Shown here piece after piece: positions 1 through 8,553 of a DNA stretch of 64,000 nucleotides. Each line of letters begins with the position of its first letter. Positions within the stretch are counted from its first letter, which is position 1. Source of the DNA: Caldovatus sediminis (lineage in GTDB: Bacteria; Pseudomonadota; Alphaproteobacteria; Acetobacterales; Acetobacteraceae); the NCBI RefSeq assembly GCF_014644455.1, contig NZ_BMKS01000001.1:554335-618334 (forward strand). Reading direction: 5' to 3'. Both the position numbers and the translations under genes were made by a program. The notes under the pieces are model-generated. The model worked only from the letters and a program-made list of their open reading frames with translations, was not told the origin of the DNA and did no database searches.

Positions 1-457
1 GGCGCGAGGCCGAGGCGCTCGGCCACCGCCGCCTCCACCGCCACCTCGCCGGGGCCCGGCGGCGGGCCCGGCGGGTCGAGGCGGAGCTCGCCATAGAGCG
101 GATAGGCGGCGTCCACCGCCTTCAGCGCGATCAGCGCCCGCTCGCCGGAGGCCGGGGCGATCGCCATGGCGCGCATCTCCACCACCTCCGAGACCGCGGC
201 GCCGCGGGCGCGGAGCCAGTCGCGCGCCGCCTCGGGGATCGGGCGGTGGCTGACGGCGATCTCGACATCGCCGCCGAGGATGCGCGCGCCATCGGCGGCG
301 AGCCCCGCCTCGGTCGCGGCGCGCAGCGTGCCGACCGCGGCGATGGCGGCGACGCCGAGGGCGAGGCAGGCGAGGACGATGCGCAGGCCCCGCACGCCGC
401 CGCGCAGCTCCCGCCGGGCGAGGCGGAGGGCGAGGCAGAGGGTGGCGAGACCGCCCC

Positions 458-461
<4 letters not shown>
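1..461 (-). CDS. ABC transporter permease, YbbP/FtsX-like, N-terminal part (runs off the left edge)
   Basis: The visible 153 residues are the N terminus of an integral-membrane ABC permease. An arginine-rich stretch (LARRELRGG) is followed by one hydrophobic helix at about residues 27-45 and the start of an extracytoplasmic domain (GARILGGDVE). That order is typical of FtsX/MacB-type permeases such as E. coli YbbP. The ATG at 461 overlaps the TGA of the ATPase gene by four bases, so the two are probably translationally coupled and form one exporter. Together with the divergent esterase gene the arrangement matches ybbP-ybbA/tesA of enterobacteria. The C-terminal helices lie outside the window. 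The substrate cannot be told from sequence. Confidence 0.85.
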
Positions 462-1243
<782 letters not shown>

Positions 1244-1256
1244 CGGGTCGGTCGCT

Positions 1257-1964
1257 GTGGGGATCGTGCCGGGATATGGGCGCCGCGGCGCGCTGCGCCA
1301 CCTCGGCGCCGGTTTCGGACTGTTGCTGGCGGCACGGGCGGGATTCCGGGCAGGGGCGGCGGGCGCGAGCGAGGAGGGCGGGGAGGTCCGGCTGCTGATG
1401 CTGGGCGATTCGCTCACCGCCGGCTACGGGCTGCCGCCGTCGCACGCCCTGCCGGCGCGGCTGGAGGCGGCGCTGCGCGCCCGCGGCCGGCCGGTGCGGG
1501 TGATCAACGCGGGCGTCTCGGGCGACACCACGGCGGGCGGGCGGGCGCGGCTCGACTGGGCGCTCGCCGACCTGCCGGAGGGCGCGCCGGCGGCGGCGGT
1601 CGTCGCCCTCGGCGCGAACGACGCGCTGCGCGGGCTGCCGGCGAGCGAGGTGTACGCGAACCTCGCGGCGATCCTCGACGGGCTCGGCCGTCGCGGCATC
1701 CCGGTCCTGCTCGCCGGGATGCGGGCGCCGCCCAACCTGGGACCGGACTACGGGCGGGAGTTCGACGAGGCCTATGCGCGCCTCGTGCGCGAGCGCCCCG
1801 GGACGGTGTTCTACCCGTTCCTGCTCGAGGGGGTGGCCGCGGATCCCTCGCTCAACCAGCCGGACGGCATCCACCCCAACGCGCGCGGCGTGGAGGAGAT
1901 CGTCCGCCGGATGCTGCCCGCGGTCGAGGCGCTGCTCGGCCGGGTCGATCAGCGCGCGGAATGA
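1257..1964 (+). CDS. tesA: SGNH-hydrolase esterase, TesA/arylesterase type
   Basis: A GDSL/SGNH esterase that is probably exported to the periplasm. Block I is LGDSLTAGYGLP with the nucleophilic serine, block II is the glycine in NAGVSGDTTAGG, block III is the asparagine in GANDALRG, and block V holds the Asp/His pair in DGIHPN. These match the TesA (acyl-CoA thioesterase I / lysophospholipase L1) family. A hydrophobic stretch (HLGAGFGLLLAARAG) near the N terminus looks like a signal peptide. No ATG is available; GTG at 1257 or 1266 is possible and neither has a clear ribosome site. The ~235-residue length fits the family. It is divergent from the YbbA/YbbP-like exporter, as in E. coli. Confidence 0.9.
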   Translation: MGIVPGYGRRGALRHLGAGFGLLLAARAGFRAGAAGASEEGGEVRLLMLGDSLTAGYGLPPSHALPARLEAALRARGRPVRVINAGVSGDTTAGGRARLDWALADLPEGAPAAAVVALGANDALRGLPASEVYANLAAILDGLGRRGIPVLLAGMRAPPNLGPDYGREFDEAYARLVRERPGTVFYPFLLEGVAADPSLNQPDGIHPNARGVEEIVRRMLPAVEALLGRVDQRAE

Positions 1965-2113
1965 GGCCAAGCGCCGCGGCGACCCGGCCCGAGGTTGACC
2001 GGGGGCCGCCACGGGGGCACCACGGAAGCGGCGCCGCCGCCGCCCACGGCGGTCCTCCCTCGCCGGCGCCGGCGCGACCGCCGACCGGGGAGACATCGAG
2101 GAGCACCCCATCC

Positions 2114-2650
2114 ATGCGCCTTTTCGTGGGGCTCGCCCTGCCCGACGCGCTCCGCGCCCAGCTCGCCGGCCTCGCCGGCGGCATCCCCGGCGCGCGCTGG
2201 GTGTCGCCGGAGAACTACCACCTGACGCTCCGCTTCATCGGCGAGGTCGAATCCTGGCGTGCCCAGGAGGTGGACGACGCGCTCTCCGCCATCCGCGCCC
2301 GGCCGGTGGAGCTCCGCCTGCGCGGCGTCGGGACCTTCGAGAAGGCCGGCCGGGTGCAGACCCTCTGGGTCGGGGTGGAGCGGACCGAGAGCCTGATCCA
2401 CCTCCAGGGCACGGTGGAGACGGCCCTGCAGCGGGTGGGCCTGGAGCCGGAGCGGCGCCGCTTCGCCCCCCACGTGACCCTGGCGCGCTGCGAGAAGGTG
2501 ACGGCCGCGGAGAAGCTCGCGGCCTTCGTGCAGGGCAACAACCTGTTCCGCGCGGCACCAGTGGTGGTGGACCGGTTCTGCCTGTTCTCCTCTCGGTTGG
2601 GGAAGGAGCAGGCGGTCTACCTCGCCGAGGTCGAGTACACGCTGGCGTGA
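2114..2650 (+). CDS. thpR: RNA 2',3'-cyclic phosphodiesterase ThpR/LigT
   Basis: A 178-residue member of the 2H phosphoesterase superfamily. Two HxTx motifs are visible: HLTLRF around residue 36 and HVTLAR near residue 120. They form the catalytic pair that hydrolyses 2',3'-cyclic phosphates at RNA ends. The N terminus MRLFVGLALP and the block RFIGEV are characteristic of bacterial ThpR. The frame is open far upstream but is recognisable only from the ATG at 2114. It stands alone, about 150 bases after the esterase gene and about 85 before the hybrid kinase. Confidence 0.92.
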   Translation: MRLFVGLALPDALRAQLAGLAGGIPGARWVSPENYHLTLRFIGEVESWRAQEVDDALSAIRARPVELRLRGVGTFEKAGRVQTLWVGVERTESLIHLQGTVETALQRVGLEPERRRFAPHVTLARCEKVTAAEKLAAFVQGNNLFRAAPVVVDRFCLFSSRLGKEQAVYLAEVEYTLA

Positions 2651-2734
2651 TGCGGGCGAGGCGCGTGCGATCCGGCTTCGAACCCTTCCGGACCGGGCGG
2701 CGGCGGCGCGCCGATTGCGCCCCGAACCTCCCGC

Positions 2735-5077
2735 ATGCGATCCTTCATGCTGCATCCGCGCACGGGGATCCCATCGGTGCGTGACGTCCAGCCCTCGGCG
2801 CCGCGGCACGCCTTCCCGCTGCGCTCGCTGCTGCTGGCGGCCTTCCTGGTCCCGGCCCTGGCCTTCGCCGGCGTGGCGTGGCGCGACCACCAGCGCCTGC
2901 ACCAGGAGGCGGCGGAGTCCGTGGACCGCACCGCCGCCATCGCGCAGGAGCACGCCCTCAAGGTCATCGAGACCAACGCCCTGGTCCTCGACCGCATCGA
3001 GGACAGCGTCCGCGGCCTCTCCTGGGACGAGATCGCCGCCCGCGAGCGGGAGGTGCACGAGGCCCTGCGCGACCTCGAGGCGCGGATCGAGCAGATCAGC
3101 GTCCTGCACCTGATCCGTCCGGACGGGCGGCTGGCCGCGATCAGCGTCGTCCATCCCGCGCCGCAGGTGGACCTGAGCGGGCGCGGATATTTCGCGCTCC
3201 ACCGGAACGGCGAGCGGGGGCTGGCGTTCGGCGACCCGATCGTCGGCCGCACCACCGGCCAGGTGAGCTTCACCATGAGCCGCGCGCGCATCGCGCCGGA
3301 CGGGACGTTCGACGGCATCATCCTCGGCTCGGTCCTGCCCGACTACTTCCAGGGCTACTGGGCCACGCTCGCGGCCGGGGCGGATGCGCATTTCGGCCTG
3401 GTGCGCGCGGACGGCACGCTGCTCGCGCGCCTGCCGCCGCCGCCCTCGCTCGCGATCCGCCTGCCGCAGGACGGCGCCTTCATGCAGGCGATCGCCGGCG
3501 GCGCGCGGCGCGGCGTGATCGAGGTCGATCCCGCGCTCGACGGCGTCCGCCGGCTGGTCGGCTTCCGGCGGGTGGGCGAGCAGCCGCTCTACGTCTTCTA
3601 CGCGCTCTCGCTCGACGCCGTCCGCGCCGAGTGGCTCGGCCACCTCGCGGTGAACGGCACGCTCGCGCTGCTCGCCACCCTGGTGCTCGGCGGCGCGGCG
3701 CTGGTCGCGGCGCGGCGCTGGCGCGCGGAGCAGAGCGCGCTCGCCGAGCTCGCCCGCTCGCATGCCGAGCTGCGCGCCGAGATCGCGCGGCGCGAGGCGG
3801 CCGAGGAGGAGCTGCGCGCCGCCCAGCGGCTGGAGGCGGTAGGCCGCCTCACGGGCGGCGTGGCGCACGACTTCAACAACCTGCTCACCGCCATCCTCGG
3901 CAGCCTGCAGCTCCTCGAACGCCATCTGGAGCGCGGCGCGGGCGGCGCCGCGGCGGCGCCGCTCGACGCCCGCACGCGGCGCCTGATCGGCACCGCCCGC
4001 GACGCCGTCGAGCGCGGCAGCCGGCTGACCGCGAGCCTGCTCGCCTTCTCCCGCCGCCAGACGCTGCGCGCCGAGCCGCTCGACGCCAACGCCCTCATCG
4101 GCAGCATGCTGCCGCTGCTGCGCCGCGCCCTCGGCGAGGCGGCGGAGCTGCGCCTGGAGCTCAGCCCCGGCCTGCCGCCCTGCATGGCCGACGCGGCGCA
4201 GCTCGAGGCGGCGCTGCTCAACCTGACCATCAACGCGCGCGACGCGCTGCCGCCGGAAGGGGGCGTGGTCACGCTCCGCACCTTCCGCACCGACCCGACG
4301 GTTCCGCCGGGCAAGGGACGGGTGGGGATCGCGGTCAGCGACACCGGCTCCGGCATGTCGCCCGAGGCGCGCGCTCGCGCCTTCGAGCCCTTCTTCACCA
4401 CCAAGCCGGTCGGCAAGGGCACCGGCCTCGGTCTGAGCCAGGTCTACGGCGTGGTCCGGCAGCTCGGGGGCGAGGTGTCGATCGAGAGCGCCCCCGGCCA
4501 GGGCACCACCGTCCTCATGCGCCTGCCCGAGACGAGCCCGGTCGCCGCGGCGGAGCCGGCCCGGACCGCGGCGCCGGCGCCGGCGGGCGGCGCCGCCGAG
4601 GCGCGGGACGGCGGCGCCGACACCGGCGCCGCCGCGGCCAACGGGCGGAGCGTCCTGGTCGTCGAGGACGACCGGGCAGTACGCGACATGGCCTCCGAGA
4701 CGCTGCGCGAGGCGGGTTGGCGCGTGACCGAGGCGCCCGACGGCCGCGCCGCCCTCGCGCTGATCGAGGCCGGCGAGCGGGTCGATCTGCTGTTCACCGA
4801 CGTGGTGATGCCGGGCGGCATCTCCGGCGTGGAGCTGGCCGAGGCGGCACGGCGGATGCGTCCCGACCTCGCCGTGCTGCTCGCCTCGGGCTATGCCGGC
4901 GGCGCGCAGCCCAACGGGGGGGGTCATCCGGCCTGCCCCTTCCCGCTGCTCGACAAGCCCTACGACCGGGTCGCGCTGGTCGCCGCCGCGGCGGCGGCCT
5001 TCGGCGCCCCGGAGGAGGCCGCGGCGCTCATCGCCGCCCGGTCGCCGGTCGCCGCGCGCGCCGACGCCACGGCCTGA
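2735..5077 (+). CDS. Hybrid sensor histidine kinase/response regulator with periplasmic sensor domain
   Basis: A 780-residue hybrid kinase. Helix 1 (about residues 31-49) and helix 2 (about 306-327) bracket a ~255-residue extracytoplasmic domain that looks Cache-like (LHLIRPDGRLAA, GRGYFALHRNG, DPIVGRTTGQ). A coiled coil leads into the HisKA H-box VAHDFNNLLT (His about 378), then the HATPase domain with its N box (NLTINARDAL) and G boxes (DTGSGM, GKGTGLGLS). An Ala/Gly-rich linker joins a C-terminal receiver domain (VLVVEDDRAVRD) with the phospho-acceptor Asp in LLFTDVVMPGG, about residue 689. An ATG at 2750 is an alternative start. No DNA-binding partner gene is adjacent, so the output is unknown. 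Confidence 0.94.
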   Translation: MRSFMLHPRTGIPSVRDVQPSAPRHAFPLRSLLLAAFLVPALAFAGVAWRDHQRLHQEAAESVDRTAAIAQEHALKVIETNALVLDRIEDSVRGLSWDEIAAREREVHEALRDLEARIEQISVLHLIRPDGRLAAISVVHPAPQVDLSGRGYFALHRNGERGLAFGDPIVGRTTGQVSFTMSRARIAPDGTFDGIILGSVLPDYFQGYWATLAAGADAHFGLVRADGTLLARLPPPPSLAIRLPQDGAFMQAIAGGARRGVIEVDPALDGVRRLVGFRRVGEQPLYVFYALSLDAVRAEWLGHLAVNGTLALLATLVLGGAALVAARRWRAEQSALAELARSHAELRAEIARREAAEEELRAAQRLEAVGRLTGGVAHDFNNLLTAILGSLQLLERHLERGAGGAAAAPLDARTRRLIGTARDAVERGSRLTASLLAFSRRQTLRAEPLDANALIGSMLPLLRRALGEAAELRLELSPGLPPCMADAAQLEAALLNLTINARDALPPEGGVVTLRTFRTDPTVPPGKGRVGIAVSDTGSGMSPEARARAFEPFFTTKPVGKGTGLGLSQVYGVVRQLGGEVSIESAPGQGTTVLMRLPETSPVAAAEPARTAAPAPAGGAAEARDGGADTGAAAANGRSVLVVEDDRAVRDMASETLREAGWRVTEAPDGRAALALIEAGERVDLLFTDVVMPGGISGVELAEAARRMRPDLAVLLASGYAGGAQPNGGGHPACPFPLLDKPYDRVALVAAAAAAFGAPEEAAALIAARSPVAARADATA

Positions 5078-5328
5078 GCCGCGCCAGCCGCCCGCGCACG
5101 GGGCACGACGTGGTTGCCGGCGTGCCGGCGCCGCCACCCGCCCCTGGGGACCGGCGGCAACGATCCGTGCCCGAACGGCAAGCGGCGGCCACCCGCGGCC
5201 GCCTCCAGCGTTGCATGCGCGGAGCGGACGGCCCCGTTCCCCGCCGAAGGCCCGCGGTCCCATGCCGGCCGGGAGAGCCGAGGCGGCGCGACGGCGAGGT
5301 CCGGACAGGGGAGGGAGAGCAGCCCGCG

Positions 5329-6270
5329 ATGGCTCCGCCGATGCGCGACTCGGCCGCAACGGCCTTGGACCGTCCGGCGGGAGCGGAGATGGCGGCCGAC
5401 GGCCGCGGCACTCCGGCCCGCCGCCATGCACAGGGGCCGGCGTGGCGCGCGGCCCCGTCGCCCGGCCTCCGCCACGCGCGACCTGGGAGCGGAGCCGGGA
5501 CCGGCCGGCGGCGATGGGCGCGCTTCGGCGCGGCGTTCGGGGCGGCGCTCCTGCTCCCCGTCCTTGCCCTGGCCGGCCTGGTCCTGCTCTCCGACCCGCC
5601 CGAGCGGCATCACCTGGCGGCAGCGGACCAGGACGCCGTCGAGGAGCGGGAAGCGCCGCGGGCCGCGGGCGGAACGGTCGCCGCGACCGTCGCGCCGCCC
5701 CCCGCGCGCGAGGCCCCGGCGCTGTCCGACGCCGATCCGTCGGCGGCCGGGCCGGCGGACCTGATCGCCGAGCTGGCGCGGCTGCGCGCCGCGGTGGCGG
5801 CCGAGCGCGCGCGGCTCGCGGTCCTCCGGCAGGAGCGGGAGGCACTGCTCGCCAGCCTCGAGGCGTTGCGCCACGGCGCAGCGGGCGGGCTGGCGGCAGC
5901 GGTCGCGCCCGGCGCCGCCGCGGTGCCGCCGGCGCCGGCCGAGGAGGGCAGACCGCCGGCGCCGCCCCGGGCCGCGGAAGCGGAAGGGCTGCGGATCGTG
6001 CTCCATCACCGCGCCGGATCCGCCTCGGCCGCGCGCGCCGCCGCGCAGGTGGCGGCGGCGCTGCGCGAAGCCGGGCTCGAGACGGCCGGCACGCGCGAGG
6101 TTCCGGCCGTGCCCTCGGTGCGGGTGGTGCGCTACTTCCATTCCGCCGACGCCGCCGCCGCGGCGCGGATCGCGGCCCGTCTCGGCCGGGGCTGGGCGAT
6201 CCAGGACTTCCGCGCCTTCAACCCCCTGCCGCCGCCACAGACCGTGGAAATCTGGCTGCCCGACCGCTGA
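5329..6270 (+). CDS. Membrane-anchored protein with coiled coil and LytR_C/SPOR-like C-terminal domain
   Basis: A 313-residue protein of unknown function. A basic Arg/Gly-rich cytoplasmic N terminus is followed by one transmembrane helix (about 66-87), a charged linker, a coiled coil (about 122-162, LAELRR-like heptads) and an Ala/Pro-rich spacer. The C-terminal ~90-residue domain contains VRVVRYFHSADAAAAARIAA and ends VEIWLPDR. It resembles the LytR_C or SPOR-like domains of envelope proteins, where VxxYFxxxD..AAxxLA recurs; that assignment is inference. The ATG at 5329 is supported by a strong purine-rich ribosome site (GGGAGGGAG at about 5309). It lies downstream of the hybrid kinase with a 251-base spacer that shows no gene. 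Confidence 0.75.
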   Translation: MAPPMRDSAATALDRPAGAEMAADGRGTPARRHAQGPAWRAAPSPGLRHARPGSGAGTGRRRWARFGAAFGAALLLPVLALAGLVLLSDPPERHHLAAADQDAVEEREAPRAAGGTVAATVAPPPAREAPALSDADPSAAGPADLIAELARLRAAVAAERARLAVLRQEREALLASLEALRHGAAGGLAAAVAPGAAAVPPAPAEEGRPPAPPRAAEAEGLRIVLHHRAGSASAARAAAQVAAALREAGLETAGTREVPAVPSVRVVRYFHSADAAAAARIAARLGRGWAIQDFRAFNPLPPPQTVEIWLPDR

Positions 6271-6526
6271 GCGGGAGGGCGCGCCGCGACGCTGGGCCTT
6301 CCGGGCAAGGCGCCTGCCCGCGTGGTGAGGAGGCGGCGCCACACCCGGCGTTCGCGCCACATTTCGCCGCGAGAACATGCTTGACCGTAATCCCTATCTT
6401 CCGTTAGGCGAAAAATTAACGGTCCGGAATTGATCATTCACCTTGCCGCTGACGCGACTTCCGCCGGGCGCGCCGCCGACATCCTGTCGCGCCGCGCCGC
6501 GCGCGGCTCGCGCCGAGGAGATTTCG
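6271..6526. other. Gene-free stretch with an AT-rich island and an inverted repeat
   Basis: No credible gene is seen between the LytR_C-like gene and the small frame at 6527. Bases 6360-6440 are markedly AT-richer than anything nearby. They contain TTGACC at 6381-6386 and the inverted repeat CCGTTA (6401-6406) / TAACGG (6417-6422) with a 10-base spacer spanning AAAAATT. In such a GC-rich genome an island of this kind usually marks a promoter with an operator. It could serve the plus-strand genes that follow. No specific regulator can be named. Confidence 0.5.
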
Positions 6527-6727
6527 ATGAGGATCGCGGCCGCACGCCGCCGGCGGGATGACGAGCGCAACGGCGACGGGATCGGCATGGCGCCGAGCGG
6601 CCCCGGCGGCGCGGTCGCGCGGGCGGGCCATGGCGCAGCCGCCGCAACCAGGGACGACCGGACACCGCCTCGCGCCGGTGTCCTGGGGCACGAACTCTCG
6701 ACCGACTGGTTCCTGCCGGCCGCTTGA
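6527..6727 (+). CDS. Possible small protein of 66 residues, unknown function
   Basis: A short frame starting MRIAAARRRRDDERNG and ending STDWFLPAA. The case for it is a good ribosome site (GAGGAG at 6515-6520, six bases before the ATG) and its position about 100 bases downstream of the AT-rich island. The case against is the lack of any recognisable domain, a composition close to random high-GC translation, and a 240-base gap to the next gene. If real it is an Arg-rich soluble peptide. It could be chance. Confidence 0.3.
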   Translation: MRIAAARRRRDDERNGDGIGMAPSGPGGAVARAGHGAAAATRDDRTPPRAGVLGHELSTDWFLPAA

Positions 6728-6967
6728 CGGAACGGTGCCGCACGGGACGGGTCGGGGGCCCGTCCCGGACGGAGGGGAACAAGCACGCTCGGTCCGGAGG
6801 CAGGCGGGGGCGTCGGGGGGCGCCCCCGCCGGCGTTTCCGGCGCTCGCCGCGGGGCGCATCGCCAGCGGCCGCGGTGCGGCAAGGGGGCCGAGAAAGCTT
6901 GATCGGCCGGTCGCGTTTCGCCCAGTCTCGGCGCAACCACCAAAGCCGCCAGGGAGGACCAGCGACC

Positions 6968-7960
6968 ATGTCGACACGCCGCCGCATCCTGCACGTCGCG
7001 GCCGCCGCGCCGGGGGCGCTCGCCGCGCCCGCCGTGCTCCGGGGGGCCGCTGCGCAGGAGGCGACCTTCCCCAACCGCCCCATCACCATCGTCAATCCCT
7101 ATCCGCCAGGCGGCGCGACGGATTTCGGCACCCGCCTCCTCGCCGCGCGCATGGAGCCCGAACTCGGCCAGTCCATCGTCGTGGACAGCCGGCCCGGCGC
7201 CGGCACCGCCGTGGCGAACGCCTACGTCGCCGGCCTGCGGCCGGACGGCTACACGCTGCTGATGGGCACCACCTCGCTCGCGGTGCTCCCGGCCCTGCAG
7301 CCAAACGTGCAGCCGCGCGATCCGCAGAGCGCCTTCACGCCGATCGGCACCGCCACCCGCTCGCCCTTCATCCTGCACGTCCACCCGAGCGTGCCGGCGC
7401 GCACCACGGCCGAGCTGATCGCCCATGCCAAGGCCAATCCCGGCAAGCTGAGCTGGGGCAGCTCGGGAATCGGCGCGATCAACCACATGACGCTCGAGCT
7501 GTTCCGCAGCCGCGCCGGGATCGACGTGGTGCACGTGCCCTATCGCGGCGGCGCGCCGGCCCTGCTCGACATCCAGGCCGGGCGCATCCATGCGATGTTC
7601 GCGGCGGTGCAGGAGGCCATCGGCTCGGTGCGCGACGGCAGGACGCGCGCCATCGCCGTCACCTCGGCCTCCCGCATCGGGGTGCTGCCGGACCTGCCGC
7701 CGGTGGCCGAGGCGCTTCCGGGCTTCGAGACGGTGTTCTGGCAGGGCCTGTTCGGCCCGGCGGGGCTGCCGGCGGGCGTGGTGTCCAGGCTCGGCGCCGC
7801 CCTGCGGGTGGCGACCACCGACGAGTCGGTGCGCGCGCGCATGGCCGAGCAGGGGATCGAGGCCTGGCCCGGCGACGCCGAGCTGCTGCGCCAGACCCTC
7901 GCGCGCGACACCGAGATGTGGGGCAAGATCATCCGCGAGGCGAACATCCGGGTGGAATAG
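6968..7960 (+). CDS. Tripartite tricarboxylate transporter receptor, Bug/TctC family
   Basis: A 330-residue periplasmic solute receptor. A twin-arginine-like signal (STRRRILHVAAAAPGALAAP) ends near AAAQEA. The mature part opens FPNRPITIVNPYPPGGATD, the signature of Bug receptors, whose YPPGGxxD loop binds the carboxylate of the ligand. Later blocks such as VVDSRPGAGT, GTTSLAVLPAL, HVPYRGGAPAL and DIQAGRIHAMF fit the family. The ribosome site AGGGAGGA at 6951-6958 supports the ATG. No TctA/TctB membrane subunits are near, so this is an orphan receptor of the sort that is abundant in Burkholderiales and Acetobacteraceae. The ligand is unknown. Confidence 0.95.
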   Translation: MSTRRRILHVAAAAPGALAAPAVLRGAAAQEATFPNRPITIVNPYPPGGATDFGTRLLAARMEPELGQSIVVDSRPGAGTAVANAYVAGLRPDGYTLLMGTTSLAVLPALQPNVQPRDPQSAFTPIGTATRSPFILHVHPSVPARTTAELIAHAKANPGKLSWGSSGIGAINHMTLELFRSRAGIDVVHVPYRGGAPALLDIQAGRIHAMFAAVQEAIGSVRDGRTRAIAVTSASRIGVLPDLPPVAEALPGFETVFWQGLFGPAGLPAGVVSRLGAALRVATTDESVRARMAEQGIEAWPGDAELLRQTLARDTEMWGKIIREANIRVE

Positions 7961-8145
7961 GCCCTTGGCCGCCGAGGGGCGGGCCCGGCGACGGTGTGCG
8001 GGCGCGGCGGAAGCGCCTATCCTGGCGGACGGAGCGGCCGGCGGGGCACCGCCTTCGCGGCCCGGACGGCGGCGGCCAGTGCCGCGGCCGGCCCGGGCGG
8101 GTGCGAGGCGACCCCGGCCCGGCGCGCCGAAGGGGAACCACACGC

Positions 8146-8427
8146 ATGCCGATCGAGACCGCCGCCGCGCCGCCGCCATCGCCTGCGGGCCGACGCCGCC
8201 ATCGCCGCCGCGGCACACCCGCGGCGCTGGCCCTCGCCGCGCCTCTGCTCGGCCTCGCCGGCTGCGGCGGCGAGGGGCTGATGGCCGGGGGCGAGTACTC
8301 CGGCGTGCCCGACACGGTGATCTCCGTCGGCCGCAACGAGCTGAGCCCCTATGGCTACATGCGCAACGACGGCACCATCGTGCTCAACCGCGAGAGCGGC
8401 GACTACCGGGACTTCCCGCGGCGCTGA
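8146..8427 (+). CDS. Small putative lipoprotein, unknown function
   Basis: A 93-residue exported protein. After an unusually long basic N terminus (RRRHRRRG) comes a hydrophobic helix ending in the lipobox LAGC at about residue 40, so a mature lipoprotein of ~54 residues is predicted. The mature part (EYSGVPDTVISVGRNELSP, then YGYMRNDGTIVLN) is not a family I recognise. The ribosome site AAGGGG at 8130 is well placed. It stands alone between the two solute-receptor genes, with ~185 bases before it and ~125 after. The strong signal and lipobox make it likely to be real. Confidence 0.7.
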   Translation: MPIETAAAPPPSPAGRRRHRRRGTPAALALAAPLLGLAGCGGEGLMAGGEYSGVPDTVISVGRNELSPYGYMRNDGTIVLNRESGDYRDFPRR

Positions 8428-8553
8428 TCCGGCACGCCGGTGGCACGGGACTTGCTCCGACTACGACCGCCGCCCGCCGCGGCGCCAGGCGCCCCGCAGG
8501 ACGGTCGCGCCGAGGGCTTCGACTGCAGGCACTCACATCGGGAGAGGCTTCGC

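Noticed and set aside
1949..5845. A 1298-codon open frame on the minus strand
   Set aside because: Antisense shadow of thpR, the hybrid kinase and the LytR_C-like gene. Arg/Pro/Ala-rich translation with no domain; long open antisense frames are expected at this GC content.
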